Positions 42,752 to 52,690 are shown, counted from the stretch's first letter. The stretch: 64,000 nt of DNA from an uncultured Mucilaginibacter sp. (GCF_946479965.1 NZ_CAMLHX010000001.1:139549-203548); one strand, 5' to 3'. Numbers and translations: made by a program. Notes: generated from the letters alone by a model not told the origin.

Positions 42752-45700
42752 TCAATTTAGTACAGCGGGGCTGTTGGTTAATTGGAGTATATCAGCCATC
42801 AGGTCATCGCTGGGGTTAACCTTAAACGTTTTTGACGGCATGCTAACTGATAGGTCTTCATCTTTATATTTTATAACAAACCTAAGGGAGCAGTTTTTTA
42901 CAGGATATTTTTCGTTGTTAATGTTAACGATATTCTGTATTTCGTTCATTAACTGTGCATTTATGGTATTCAGATCAAGGGCCACGGTAACTGATTTGGT
43001 CAGTTTATCCCGCATTTCTGACAGCAGGCTCATTGTTGTTATGCGCAGGTCCCAATTATCCTTTTGCCTGAACTTCTCTTCTATATTTCCTTTAATATGC
43101 AGAAAATAGCCATTCACCATTAGGTTCCTGAATTTTACATAATCCTCGCCAAACATGGCAAACTCATACGATTCATTGTAGTCTTCCAATACAAATGTCC
43201 CAAAGGGTTTGCCGGTCTTGGTCATTTTATGCTGCACATTACCCACCAGGCCGCCCACGCAAACTTCGCCGCGTTTTTTTAGTTGGGCAAAAGCAGCCAT
43301 TACGTCATCTCCACCCTCGCCCGAACGCGCTTTTTGCATGTTTTTTAGCTCGGCGATGGTAGTGTTGCAGTACTTATCCATCTCCAGCTTGTAATTATCC
43401 AGCGGGTGCCCGGTTAAATATATGCCAATAACTTCTTTTTCGTATTTAAGCTTTTCGATCAACGGCCATTCTTCGGCTTCCGGCATAGCAGGCTCAGGGA
43501 TGTAGGATGCCACCGATCCTCCAAATAACGACGATTGAGAACTACTTTGCGTATTTTGATAATCGTTTGAGTATTTAATTAAACGCTCAATGCCTGTTAG
43601 CTGCACATTTTCAGACTTTGCAAAAAACTGAGAGCGGTTTAGTTTAAACTCATCAAAAGCGCCGCCATATACCAAATTCTCATAGGCTTTACGGTTAACA
43701 CTCCGGGTGTTAGAGCGTTGCGCGAAATCATACACAGATTTATATGGGCCACGTTCATTACGCTCTTCAATAATACTTTCAACCGCTTTTTCTCCCACAC
43801 CTTTTACGCCCGTCAATCCAAAACGTATAACACCTTTTTTATTAGCCGCGAAAGCCATATCGCTCTCGTTAATATCCGGCCCAAGCACCTCAACCCCCAT
43901 ACGGCGACACTCTTCCATAAAGAAAGTTATCTTCTCCATATTATTCTGATTGTTTAAAACCGCGGCCATATATTCAGCAGGATAATGTGCCTTTAAATAA
44001 GCCGTTTGATAAGCCACAAAAGCATAGCAGGTAGAGTGCGATTTGTTAAAGGCATATTGAGCAAAAGCCTTCCAGTCGTTCCATATTTTGGTAAGCTTAT
44101 CTTTAGGATGACCTTTAGCCAGGGCACCATCCATAAACTGCGCCTCCATTTTGTTAAGCACTTCTATCTGCTTTTTACCCATTGCTTTACGCAGCACGTC
44201 GGCATCACCTTTGCTAAAGCCGGCCAGTTTTTGCGACAAAAGCATCACCTGCTCCTGGTACACCGTAATACCGTAGGTTTCGCCCAGGTATTCCTCCATA
44301 TCGGGCACGTCAAATGTTATAGCCTCGCGCCCGTGTTTACGGCTGATAAAGTTGGGTATATACTCAATAGGCCCGGGGCGGTACAAGGCGTTCATGGCTA
44401 TCAAATCCTCGAACTTATCGGGTTTAAGGTCGCGCAGGTACATTTGCATGCCGTCACTTTCAAACTGGAACGTGCCGTTGGTATCGCCGCGCTGATAAAG
44501 TTCAAAAGTTGTTTGGTCATCAAGCGGAATGGTATCAATATCTATTTCAACGCCGTGATTTTGTTTAATTAACCGTAATGCATCTTTAAGGATGGTAAGC
44601 GTTTTAAGGCCTAAAAAGTCCATCTTTATTACGCCTGCATCTTCAATAACCCGTCCGTCATATTGTGTAACCAACAGATCTGAGTCTTTCGCGGTTGCTA
44701 CCGGAACAATGTCTGTCAAATCATATGGGGCAATGATAATACCTGCCGCATGCACACCTGTATTACGTACAGAACCTTCCAGCTTTTCCGCTTCCCGTAA
44801 TACAATGCCTTTCAAATCAGTTGATTTGTAGATCTGTTGCAGCTCCGGTACCTGTTCAATGGCGGTTTTAAGGTTGATGCCCAAGGTTTCAGGTACCAGT
44901 TTTTTCAGCGCGGTAACATCAGACAAAGGCATATCCAACACCCTGCCCACATCCTGTATACTGGTACGCGCGGCCATAGAACCGTAGGTGATGATCTGCG
45001 CCACCTGGTTTTTTCCGTATTTATCAACCACATAGTCAATCACCTTCTGCCGGCCGGCATCGTCAAAGTCCGTATCAATATCGGGCATCGACTTTCGGTC
45101 GGGGTTAAGGAATCTCTCAAACAGCAGGTTATATTTTATCGGGTCGATATTGGTGATACCAATGCAATAAGCAACCACTGATCCCGCCGCCGAACCACGC
45201 CCCGGACCGATGAATACGCCCATATCTCGCCCGGCTTTTATGAAGTCGGCTACAATTAAAAAGTAACCGGCAAAACCCATGGTGCGCACCGTGAATAACT
45301 CAAAGTTGATGCGCTCTTCTATCTCGGCCGTAAGGTCATGATAGCGTTCGGCAGCGCCTTTAAACGTAAGGTGCTTCAGGTACTCCCACTGGTTCAGTGT
45401 ATCCGAGTCAGGAGTACTTTCACTGTGTATTTTAAACTCGTTGGGGATAACGAAGTTGGGCAACAAAATATCCCGCTTTAACTTCAATACCTCAACTTTG
45501 TCTACAATTTCGTTGGTATTATCTAATGATTCGGGCAGGTCATGAAACAGCTTGCCCATTTCGTCCTGCGTTTTAAAATAGAACTGGTCGTTAGGGAAAC
45601 CAAACCTGTAGCCTTTACCGCCTTCTTCATCGGTAGCGATAGGTGTGCTTTGCATATCGCCGGTGTTTACACAAAGCAAAATATCATGCGCGTTGGAGTC

Positions 45701-46342
45701 CTGCTGATCCACATAGTGCGAATCGTTAGAGCAGATCACCTTTACATTATATTTTTTAGCAAATTTAAGGAGTACGTTGTTGATGATCTCCTGCTCGGGT
45801 ATGGCATGGCGTTGCAGCTCTATGTAATAGTCTTCGCCAAAAATATCCAGCCACCATTTAAATTCTTCTTCTGCTTCCGCCTCACTTTTTTTAAGGATGG
45901 CTTGCGGTACCGACGCACCGATGCAGCAGGTGGTAGCAATAAGTCCCTTATGATATTTTAGGATGAGTTCTTTATCAATACGTGGCCATTTGCTATACAA
46001 ACCCTCCATATAACCCAATGAGCATAGCTTCACCAGGTTTTTATACCCTTCCGGGTTTTTAGCAAGCAAAAGTTGGTGGCAGCGTACATCCTTTTTCTCT
46101 TTGGTAAATTGCTTTTTATGGCGATCCTCCACCACGTAAAACTCGCAGCCCACAATAGGTTTAACGTTGTGTTTTCCCGCCTCGGCCACAAACTTAAACA
46201 CGCCAAACATGTTACCATGGTCGGTAATGGCCAGCGCTTTCATTCCATCCGCAGCTGCTTTTTTATACAGCTTGGATATGTCGGCGGCGCCGTCTAATAA
46301 CGAAAACTGGGTGTGTACGTGTAAATGTGAAAACTCTGGCAT
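42752..46342 (-). CDS. dnaE: DNA polymerase III alpha subunit
   Basis: This is the replicative polymerase, 1196 residues. It begins with the PHP domain (FSHLHVHTQFSLLDGAAD and ALAITDHGNMFGVFKF), then the polymerase core with MPDIDTDFDDAGRQKVIDYV carrying the catalytic Asp residues, GPGRGSAAGSVVAYCIGI, the thumb/fingers region (ALYRPGPIEYIPNFISRKHG, AFNKSHSTCYAFVAYQTAYLKAHYP), a helix-hairpin-helix (GLTGVKGVGEKAVESI) and a C-terminal OB fold (VCVGGLVGNVQHKMTKTGKPFG). Length and order are normal for DnaE1. Confidence 0.98.
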   Translation of the reverse strand: MPEFSHLHVHTQFSLLDGAADISKLYKKAAADGMKALAITDHGNMFGVFKFVAEAGKHNVKPIVGCEFYVVEDRHKKQFTKEKKDVRCHQLLLAKNPEGYKNLVKLCSLGYMEGLYSKWPRIDKELILKYHKGLIATTCCIGASVPQAILKKSEAEAEEEFKWWLDIFGEDYYIELQRHAIPEQEIINNVLLKFAKKYNVKVICSNDSHYVDQQDSNAHDILLCVNTGDMQSTPIATDEEGGKGYRFGFPNDQFYFKTQDEMGKLFHDLPESLDNTNEIVDKVEVLKLKRDILLPNFVIPNEFKIHSESTPDSDTLNQWEYLKHLTFKGAAERYHDLTAEIEERINFELFTVRTMGFAGYFLIVADFIKAGRDMGVFIGPGRGSAAGSVVAYCIGITNIDPIKYNLLFERFLNPDRKSMPDIDTDFDDAGRQKVIDYVVDKYGKNQVAQIITYGSMAARTSIQDVGRVLDMPLSDVTALKKLVPETLGINLKTAIEQVPELQQIYKSTDLKGIVLREAEKLEGSVRNTGVHAAGIIIAPYDLTDIVPVATAKDSDLLVTQYDGRVIEDAGVIKMDFLGLKTLTILKDALRLIKQNHGVEIDIDTIPLDDQTTFELYQRGDTNGTFQFESDGMQMYLRDLKPDKFEDLIAMNALYRPGPIEYIPNFISRKHGREAITFDVPDMEEYLGETYGITVYQEQVMLLSQKLAGFSKGDADVLRKAMGKKQIEVLNKMEAQFMDGALAKGHPKDKLTKIWNDWKAFAQYAFNKSHSTCYAFVAYQTAYLKAHYPAEYMAAVLNNQNNMEKITFFMEECRRMGVEVLGPDINESDMAFAANKKGVIRFGLTGVKGVGEKAVESIIEERNERGPYKSVYDFAQRSNTRSVNRKAYENLVYGGAFDEFKLNRSQFFAKSENVQLTGIERLIKYSNDYQNTQSSSQSSLFGGSVASYIPEPAMPEAEEWPLIEKLKYEKEVIGIYLTGHPLDNYKLEMDKYCNTTIAELKNMQKARSGEGGDDVMAAFAQLKKRGEVCVGGLVGNVQHKMTKTGKPFGTFVLEDYNESYEFAMFGEDYVKFRNLMVNGYFLHIKGNIEEKFRQKDNWDLRITTMSLLSEMRDKLTKSVTVALDLNTINAQLMNEIQNIVNINNEKYPVKNCSLRFVIKYKDEDLSVSMPSKTFKVNPSDDLMADILQLTNSPAVLN

Positions 46343-46447
46343 ATAATAAACTCGCTGTATCTCCGTCCCTCTAATCGGTGGTATACAAATTTATTAAAAA
46401 AGTGGTAGGTGGGGCCTGATGTTGAAAAAAAGGCCCAGGCGGAATAA

Positions 46448-46702
46448 CTATTTGTGCTTTACCTTATAGTACAATATTATGCTTGCCAATACAATCGTAA
46501 TGGCATTAGCTATCACTACCGGATAGCTACCAATCATTACCCCATAAATCAGCCATAGCACTGTGCCCGATGCAAAAACGCAATACATACTTAATGAAAT
46601 ACCCGAGGTATCTCGCGTGCGTATGGTCTTTATAGCCTGTGGCAAAAATGAGATGGAGGTGCACAATGCGGCTACCAAACCTATAATATCAATAAAATTC
46701 AC
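46448..46702 (-). CDS. SemiSWEET sugar transporter
   Basis: This 84-residue protein has three helices with the PQ-loop motif FLPQAIKTIRTRDTSGISLSM of the SemiSWEET family. It works as a dimer in the inner membrane and carries small sugars by facilitated diffusion. It lies three bases downstream of the amino-acid permease gene and on the same strand, so likely co-transcribed. Confidence 0.9.
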   Translation of the reverse strand: MNFIDIIGLVAALCTSISFLPQAIKTIRTRDTSGISLSMYCVFASGTVLWLIYGVMIGSYPVVIANAITIVLASIILYYKVKHK

Positions 46703-46705
46703 TTG

Positions 46706-48403
46706 TTAATTGCTTTGCTTAGCCAGTACACTGTTTTTGTAGCTGTAAGAGAAATAAATAACCAGGCCGATTATCAGCCATACTAAAAACCGTATCCAGC
46801 TTTCGTATTCTAAAGCGGCCATCAGGTAAAAACAGCTTAATAAGCCAAGAACAGGTATTAACGACAGATTCTTTATGAATGACGCTACTGCCAAGCCCGC
46901 AGCCAGCACTACAAAAAGAAAGTACGGAAAGTTCTTATGGATATCGCCACCCGAAAAGAGGCTCATGAATTGTTTATTAAAAACGATAACTCCGGCTATA
47001 AATAAGGCAGGTGTTATAAATTTCGAGTTAATGTAAGGCATTTTAAAGCGCCCCTTTACACCTGCTTCTTTCGGTAGCAATAATACCCCGCCGCAAACCA
47101 GCACAAAGGCGAATAAGGTGCCTATACTGGTTAAGTTGGTTACTTCCGTCAAATTCATAAAAAGGGCGGGTATAGCCACTACAAAGCCGGTTACAATGGT
47201 TGAGAAGGAGGGCGTATGATATTTTGGATGGATGCGCGAAAATGCCTTGGGCAGCAAACCATCACGGCTCATGCTCATCCAGATACGCGGCTGGCCCAAT
47301 TGGAAAATAAGCAACACGCTGGCGGTAGCAATAACGGCGCTTATGGATATTACATAACTGATCTTGGTTAAGCCAACGCGGCCAAATACAAAAGCCAGTG
47401 GATCAGCAACCTGTAACTCTTTATAGTTAACCATGCCGGTGAGAACAAGCGCTACCAGAATGTATAGAACCGTACAAATTATTAGTGAATAAATCATCCC
47501 GCGAGGCAGATCACGGCGCGGGTTTTCGCATTCTTCGGCAGTGGTTGATATGGCATCAAAGCCTATGTATGCAAAGAAAACGCCAGATACGCCTTTCATA
47601 ACCCCGCTAAATCCGTTAGGCATAAATGGATTCCAGTTGGCGGGAGTAACATAAAAAAAGCCAATGATGATGACAGCTATTACCACAGCAATTTTCAGAA
47701 AAACCATAGCGTTGGTAGCTTTCTTGGTTTCGCGGATGCCGATATAGACCAAATAAGTCACTAAAACCACTATTACCAGTGCAGGTATATTAGCTATTAA
47801 CTTAAAATTACCCACACCTGGCGCAGTTGCCCAAGCCTCGGCGGCTTGTTTAATACCGGCGGTAATTTGAGTCGCTTGTCCGCTTGATGTGAGTTGTTGC
47901 ACTTGCTCGTGCGCTTTAAAGGCCGAGAAGTAATCCATTGTCAAATAAACAGGCATATGGATGTTAAATCCCTCCAACAAATTAACAAAATAGCCACTCC
48001 ATGATATAGCTACCGCTATATTGCCTATGGCATATTCCATTAACAGATCCCAACCTATTATCCAGGCTATTAGTTCGCCAAATGACGCATAAGCATAGGT
48101 GTACGCGCTGCCGGCAACCGGTATACGCGATGCAAATTCTGCGTAGCATAAAGCCGAGAATCCACAGGTGATGGCTGTTAATACAAATAGTATGCTTACA
48201 CCTGGCCCGCCATAAAATGAGGCTTCGCCAATGGTGGAGAATATACCTGCACCAACAACGGCGGCTATACCCATCAGGGTAAGGTCTTTAACTTTTAATT
48301 CTTTTTTGAGATGTACGCCGGAATGTTCTGCGTCGCTGAAGCCGCTGGCAACATCGGCCAATATCTTAGTAATGGATTTTTTGCGAAATATGCTTTTAGA
48401 CAT
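46706..48403 (-). CDS. APC superfamily amino-acid permease
   Basis: This 565-residue carrier has about 12-14 helices. The N-terminal end is cytoplasmic with KKELKVKDLTLMGIAAVVGAGIFSTIGEASFYGGPG, the APC start, followed by GFDAISTTAEECENPRRDLPRGMI, the family signature. It resembles cationic amino-acid transporters of bacteria (YhdG/YfnA-like), but the substrate is uncertain. It is the first gene of a pair with the SemiSWEET gene and divergent from the PAP2 gene. Confidence 0.9.
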   Translation of the reverse strand: MSKSIFRKKSITKILADVASGFSDAEHSGVHLKKELKVKDLTLMGIAAVVGAGIFSTIGEASFYGGPGVSILFVLTAITCGFSALCYAEFASRIPVAGSAYTYAYASFGELIAWIIGWDLLMEYAIGNIAVAISWSGYFVNLLEGFNIHMPVYLTMDYFSAFKAHEQVQQLTSSGQATQITAGIKQAAEAWATAPGVGNFKLIANIPALVIVVLVTYLVYIGIRETKKATNAMVFLKIAVVIAVIIIGFFYVTPANWNPFMPNGFSGVMKGVSGVFFAYIGFDAISTTAEECENPRRDLPRGMIYSLIICTVLYILVALVLTGMVNYKELQVADPLAFVFGRVGLTKISYVISISAVIATASVLLIFQLGQPRIWMSMSRDGLLPKAFSRIHPKYHTPSFSTIVTGFVVAIPALFMNLTEVTNLTSIGTLFAFVLVCGGVLLLPKEAGVKGRFKMPYINSKFITPALFIAGVIVFNKQFMSLFSGGDIHKNFPYFLFVVLAAGLAVASFIKNLSLIPVLGLLSCFYLMAALEYESWIRFLVWLIIGLVIYFSYSYKNSVLAKQSN

Positions 48404-48481
48404 TTACGTTAAGATTCAGTCAATGGAAACCAAACATAATGATTTTTTTGCTCAGTATAAGTATAAGCTTTACTTTGCAGC

Positions 48482-49135
48482 ATGAAACAAATTTTATATC
48501 AGTTACGGTGGTTTTTCATTCCTTATCTGATACTCCTCGGCATTTGCCTTATTATTAAATTGACATGTACCCGCGAGGAGATATACTATGCTGTTAACTC
48601 ATTGTATAGCAACTGGGCAGATGCTGCCGCGCCGTACATAACCAACGTAGGCAGCGGGTGGACGGTTGTTGTTTTAACTTTGATATTGCTGCTTTTTAGC
48701 TTCCGCAACGCCTTTTTATTTGCTACCGCGAATATTGTTACAGCCCTTGTTGCACAAACACTTAAACACTATTTTGACGCTCCGCGTCCACAGCTATATT
48801 TTAAAGATCAGCTTGATCGCATCCACTTTGTGCTTGGAACCGAGCAATTAAGCCTGCACAGTTTCCCATCCGGACACACGGTGAGCGCCTTTACATCGGC
48901 AATGGTTTTAACTTATTTGTGTCGCAACAAACTTTGGGGTTTCCCGCTGTTTTTATTAGCCGCTTTGGTGGGCTATTCGCGCATGTATTTAAGTCAGCAT
49001 TTTTTTGAAGATGTTACTGCCGGTTCAACTATTGGCGTTGTGGTAACAGCTATCTGGCTTTATTGGGCAGACGGGCGGGAGTTTTTGAGGTCGGAGAAAT
49101 GGAATAGAGGATTGACTAAAATTAGCAAGAAATGA
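48482..49135 (+). CDS. PAP2 family lipid phosphatase
   Basis: This 217-residue membrane phosphatase has the three PAP2 blocks: KHYFDAPRPQLYF (KxxxxxxRP), PSGHTVSAFTSA (PSGH) and SRMYLSQHFFEDVTAGSTIG (SRxxxxxHxxxD). Five or six helices are visible. Likely substrates are phospholipid or undecaprenyl phosphates. A near-consensus TTACTTTG lies about four bases before the ATG. Confidence 0.93.
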   Translation: MKQILYQLRWFFIPYLILLGICLIIKLTCTREEIYYAVNSLYSNWADAAAPYITNVGSGWTVVVLTLILLLFSFRNAFLFATANIVTALVAQTLKHYFDAPRPQLYFKDQLDRIHFVLGTEQLSLHSFPSGHTVSAFTSAMVLTYLCRNKLWGFPLFLLAALVGYSRMYLSQHFFEDVTAGSTIGVVVTAIWLYWADGREFLRSEKWNRGLTKISKK

Positions 49136-49180
49136 ATAAGGGTTTAAGAATTGCAAAACCTGCAATTCTTAAACCCTTAT
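49136..49180. terminator. Strong bidirectional terminator
   Basis: ATAAGGGTTTAAGAATTGCA and TGCAATTCTTAAACCCTTAT pair perfectly over 20 bases around AAACC, immediately after the PAP2 stop. The next gene converges. Confidence 0.9.
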
Positions 49181-49199
49181 AAAATATTAGTCCAGACAA

Positions 49200-49850
49200 T
49201 TACGCCAAAGCGTTTTTACGTTTGTTGATGAATACGATCACCAATGCAACTACTAATAACGATCCCCCTGCTATCAACCCTGTTTTAACAATTGGCGACA
49301 TGCCTGCATCGTTTGAAAGGTATTGATCATTACGCTGTAACTCAGGCGACAACTTTATCGATGTTAAAAAGGTCTTTAGCTCATTACCTATTACGCCGGA
49401 ACGCATACCCGGGTATGCATATTCAAAAAAGTAACTTGCGGTAGTGGTGTATAACAACACAAAGTTTTTAAACTGAATACTGCTGTCATCAGCACGGTAT
49501 TCCAATGTAAAGGCCTTGGCTTTAAGCTTTCCTACAGTAGTATCCCGTACATTTTGGGCACTGGCATCTTTGTATTGTTGCTTAAAGTTGTCAACGTAAT
49601 TATTCATTACCTTGTTAAGGTCCTTTTCCTTGGCCAGCGGCTTGTTAGTTTTGTCTGTCGCTTTTACAACCACCATGTATCCATAGTCGCTGTTGGCTGA
49701 GTACACCTGTTGATTCAGCGTATCTGTCTTACTATAATCGGAAGGTAACGACACGGTTACCAGACTATCAATTTTTACCGGTTCAAGTTCCTGGGCAAAT
49801 CCTGCTGTGGTAAAAAGCAGCAAGGCGGCACCTAATACTATCTTTTTCAT
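49200..49850 (-). CDS. Secreted hypothetical protein with C-terminal anchor
   Basis: This 216-residue protein has a signal peptide (1-19, ending GFAQ), a soluble domain of about 170 residues and a single C-terminal helix near 188-208 followed by NKRKNALA. The soluble part includes SLPSDYSKTDTLNQQVYSANSDYGYMVVV and ends in the helix-rich LKTFLTSIKLSPE. No family was recognised. A perfect GGGGATA/TATCCCC palindrome touches the start codon. Confidence 0.65.
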   Translation of the reverse strand: MKKIVLGAALLLFTTAGFAQELEPVKIDSLVTVSLPSDYSKTDTLNQQVYSANSDYGYMVVVKATDKTNKPLAKEKDLNKVMNNYVDNFKQQYKDASAQNVRDTTVGKLKAKAFTLEYRADDSSIQFKNFVLLYTTTASYFFEYAYPGMRSGVIGNELKTFLTSIKLSPELQRNDQYLSNDAGMSPIVKTGLIAGGSLLVVALVIVFINKRKNALA

Positions 49851-49865
49851 GGGGATAGTATCCCC
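49851..49865. promoter_or_regulatory. GGGGATAGTATCCCC palindrome at the start of the anchored-protein gene
   Basis: A perfect palindrome sits directly before the start codon at 49850-49848. In RNA on the minus strand it would form a 6-bp stem-loop ending at the ATG and could restrict ribosome entry. It could instead be a protein-binding operator. Confidence 0.45.
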
Positions 49866-49972
49866 AAAACCGTACCAAAGTGTGGCAAGGCTTAATAAAC
49901 TGACAGTTAATGATTCGAATCTCGTTTTTGTTTTTAATTAATGCCTACCTTTAAATCTGTTAAACTTTTATC

Positions 49973-50593
49973 ATGAAACCTAACTTATACTTTGTCTTAA
50001 TTCCATTTTTCATTTTAATTATTTCATGTAACACAACTGAAAGAAAGGCTAACAAATCCTCAGATAGCTTTACAGAAGATGAAAAATCGGATAGCACAAA
50101 ACGTCCTGAGGCAGTGGCATTGCGGTTTTATAACTGGTATATCAAAGAAATGTACCCTGACAGTTCTATTGATAAACCGACGTTAAAAATTACCGCCGAT
50201 TCGGTTTATCAATTAATTGCAGACACCCAGTTTGAGACCCTGCGAAAAACCGGCTTTTTTTCCAAAGATTTCTTTCACCATCAATCTCACATCTATAGTG
50301 CTTGCAACTTGTCGCTAAAAAAGATTGATATTAAAAAGGTTGAAGATTGTGGATGTTCTCCAACCGAATTTGTAAATAATGAGTCTTGTAGCTTTTTTTC
50401 ATATTACGCATGGGTAGGCGGACAGGGTGAAAATATCACCAATGCAAAGGTGGTTTCTACCAACGTTAAAGGCAACTATGCAACTGTAAAAATGGAAATA
50501 CTTGCTGACGGCATACCCTATAGTCACCCAAAAGTGACCGAGTTTAAAGAAAATGGTGTCTGGAAAATTGCTGTTATTGACCTTGAGTGGTAA
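49973..50593 (+). CDS. Hypothetical lipoprotein (DUF3828-like)
   Basis: This 206-residue protein has a lipoprotein signal ending IISC (Cys19). The rest has PEAVALRFYNWYIKEMYPD and ends KVTEFKENGVWKIAVIDLEW, which resembles the DUF3828 pattern (an NTF2-like fold with a final beta strand). It would be held on a membrane facing the periplasm. Function unknown. Confidence 0.6.
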   Translation: MKPNLYFVLIPFFILIISCNTTERKANKSSDSFTEDEKSDSTKRPEAVALRFYNWYIKEMYPDSSIDKPTLKITADSVYQLIADTQFETLRKTGFFSKDFFHHQSHIYSACNLSLKKIDIKKVEDCGCSPTEFVNNESCSFFSYYAWVGGQGENITNAKVVSTNVKGNYATVKMEILADGIPYSHPKVTEFKENGVWKIAVIDLEW

Positions 50594-50646
50594 ATAACAG
50601 CAATTTGTTAAGAAATATCTTTTCTGCTCAAAAACTACTCATTAAC

Positions 50647-52347
50647 CTATAACTTCTCTATCTCGGCCTTTACAAATTGGGCCAACTCTTTAACATAGTC
50701 AGCGCTGAAGTCAAATTTGATACCAGCTGTTTCGTAGATCTCCTTAATAGTTTTGGTGTAACCCAGTTTTAAGGCATCCAGATACTGTTGAAGGGCCTTT
50801 TCGGGGTTCTCCTTGTAGTTTTTCCATACCGCAATGGCGCCTAATTGTGCCATGCCGTATTCTATGTAATAGAATGGAATCTCAAATATATGCAGTTGTT
50901 TTTGCCATAGATTAGCCTCCGCTTCTTCCAAACCGCTCCAATCGGCAAAGCCTGCACCGAATGGTTCGTATATCTCTTTCCAAGCCTCCCTGCGCTCTGC
51001 AGCGGTATGTCCGGGGTTAGTATAGATCCAATGCTGAAACTGATCTACCACGGCTACCCATGGCAGGGTTTTAAGCACGTCAACCAATTGGTCGCGCTTG
51101 GCGCGACGCAGATCGTCCTGCTCAGTAAAGTAGACATTCCAGTTATCCATAGATACCAACTCCATCGACATGGAGGCCAATTCTGCCACTTCCGACGGGC
51201 AATGTTTAAAGTCGTTAAGCTCCAGATCAGCTGTAAGGAAGGTATGCACAGCGTGCCCACCTTCGTGTACCATGGTGGTGAGATCCCTAAAGGTATTAGC
51301 AGAGTTCATGAAGATGAACGGCGCGCCGGTTTCAGACAGGGGGTAGTTGTATCCACCCGGTGCCTTGCCTTTGCGGCTCTCCACATCAAACAGGTTGTTG
51401 GCCTTCATTATCTCCAGGCGTTCGCCCAGGTATGTGTTGATGTTGGTAAAGCATTGTATAGTCTTCTCTATCAGGTCATCGCCGTTGCTGAATGGTTTAA
51501 GCGGCGGCTTGCCCGATGTATTTACCTCCATATCCCAGGGGCGTAGTTCGCTTAGGCCTAAGGCCTCTTTACGCTGGTGTGCATGCTCGCGCAGAATCGG
51601 TACCACTTCACGTTCAATCGCTTCGTGGAAGGCATAGCAGTCCTGCGGGGTGTAATCAAACCTGCCCAGCGCCTGGAACATATAGTCGCGGTAGTTCTCA
51701 AAGCCGGCGTTAAGCGCTACCTGGTGGCGCAGGTCGCGCAGATTGTCAAACAGATCATCCAGCTTCTCTTTCTCTTGCAGGCGGCGGGCGGTTATGGCCT
51801 GCCAGGCTTCGTGACGTTTATTACGGTCGGTGTCTTTCAATAAGGCACCTGCCTGCTCTAAGGTATACTCCTTGCCGCCTATGGTTACAGACATGGCGCC
51901 GCTTATTTGCTGGTACTGCTGCGCTGTAACCTGTAACTCGGTTTGCAGCGGTATGTTCTCTTCCCTGAATAGCTCCAACGCCTTCTTTACACCGCGCAGG
52001 TACACAAAGTACTTGTTGTGGTCCAGTTGGTTAAAGTAGGGGCTGGCTACCAGCTTCTTGTTCAGTTCGTTGCTGTAAGGGGCGGTTTTGGGCTCAATCT
52101 CGGTAGCGAAGTACTGAAAGGCAACCAGCTTCTCCTCGCTGTTGGTATCGCAGGTCATGCGGATGTATCGCCAGGCGAAATCCTCCTCCAAAGCCGCTTC
52201 CAGTTCGCTGCGGTCGCGCATCCAGAGTTCTAGGTCGCCCACGTTGTCTATTGGGCGGTTCACCAGGTCAAGGTATAGCGGCTCCAGGTTCTCCCATTTA
52301 ATATCAAGGTCGGCGGGTATGTATTTGCGTGTTTTCTTGTGGATCAT
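50647..52347 (-). CDS. M3 family oligoendopeptidase (PepF-like)
   Basis: The start at 52347 (MIHKKTRKYIPADLDIKWEN) is chosen because the longer open frame upstream runs through repeats with no family resemblance. The 566-residue protein ends in the M3 catalytic domain with HEGGH (361-365) in TTMVHEGGHAVHTFL and the third ligand Glu in the following SEVAELASMSMELVSM. It is a soluble zinc peptidase that cuts short peptides. There is no signal peptide, so it is cytoplasmic. Confidence 0.93.
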   Translation of the reverse strand: MIHKKTRKYIPADLDIKWENLEPLYLDLVNRPIDNVGDLELWMRDRSELEAALEEDFAWRYIRMTCDTNSEEKLVAFQYFATEIEPKTAPYSNELNKKLVASPYFNQLDHNKYFVYLRGVKKALELFREENIPLQTELQVTAQQYQQISGAMSVTIGGKEYTLEQAGALLKDTDRNKRHEAWQAITARRLQEKEKLDDLFDNLRDLRHQVALNAGFENYRDYMFQALGRFDYTPQDCYAFHEAIEREVVPILREHAHQRKEALGLSELRPWDMEVNTSGKPPLKPFSNGDDLIEKTIQCFTNINTYLGERLEIMKANNLFDVESRKGKAPGGYNYPLSETGAPFIFMNSANTFRDLTTMVHEGGHAVHTFLTADLELNDFKHCPSEVAELASMSMELVSMDNWNVYFTEQDDLRRAKRDQLVDVLKTLPWVAVVDQFQHWIYTNPGHTAAERREAWKEIYEPFGAGFADWSGLEEAEANLWQKQLHIFEIPFYYIEYGMAQLGAIAVWKNYKENPEKALQQYLDALKLGYTKTIKEIYETAGIKFDFSADYVKELAQFVKAEIEKL

Positions 52348-52359
52348 GGTTCTTGATGC

Positions 52360-52480
52360 GTGAATATGCAGATATGCAAATGTGCAGATTAGTTGGGAAG
52401 TCTGAAAGACGGAAAGTCCGAAAGATGTAAAGTTTGTTAATAGTCCGAAAGTCGGAGAAGTCCGAAAGTCCGGAAGATTT
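52360..52480. repeat. AGTCCGAAAG and ATGCAGATATG repeats upstream of the M3 gene
   Basis: ATGCAGATATG and ATGTGCAGAT words (52369-52394) are followed by several copies of a motif close to AGTCCGAAAGTC (from about 52398 to 52475, for example 52442, 52459). The runs are imperfect, and similar dispersed repeats are common in this group of bacteria. They would lie in the 5' leader of the M3 gene if transcribed from upstream. Confidence 0.55.
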
Positions 52481-52490
52481 CTTGTTGTTT

Positions 52491-52690
52491 GCTCCGCTTG
52501 CGAGGGTGAAACAATTGGAACAAAGCGGAGCAAGCCATTTTTTAAATTATTGATATACAATGGTTTAATTTCTTGACCGGAGCAAAGTGAAACTACTTAT
52601 TCGTCAGGAAAATTAGCTGTGGAATGGGTGTAAATGTTTGATTTATAGTACATTGTAAAAATAGCTATTTTTGTTCCGCTACCGGAGCAA
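52491..52690 (+). repeat. Intergenic repeat element, copy 3 (GAAACTACTT core)
   Basis: The core at 52589-52620 reads GAAACTACTTATTCGTCAGG. The left side has GCTCCGC at 52491 with GCGGAGC at 52525, and GGAAC at 52517; the right side has GTTCCGCT at 52673 and CCGGAGC at 52682. Thus the ends are again complementary words, but different from those of copies 1 and 2. The remainder of this gap has no gene. Confidence 0.55.

Noticed and set aside
44006..44572. 188-codon ORF antisense to dnaE
   Set aside because: It lies inside the polymerase gene in another frame, with no motif; the same holds for several shorter antisense ORFs there.
52348..52560. 71-codon N-terminal extension of the M3 peptidase
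   Set aside because: It runs through short repeats, resembles no protein, and the ATG at 52347 begins the family-like sequence.
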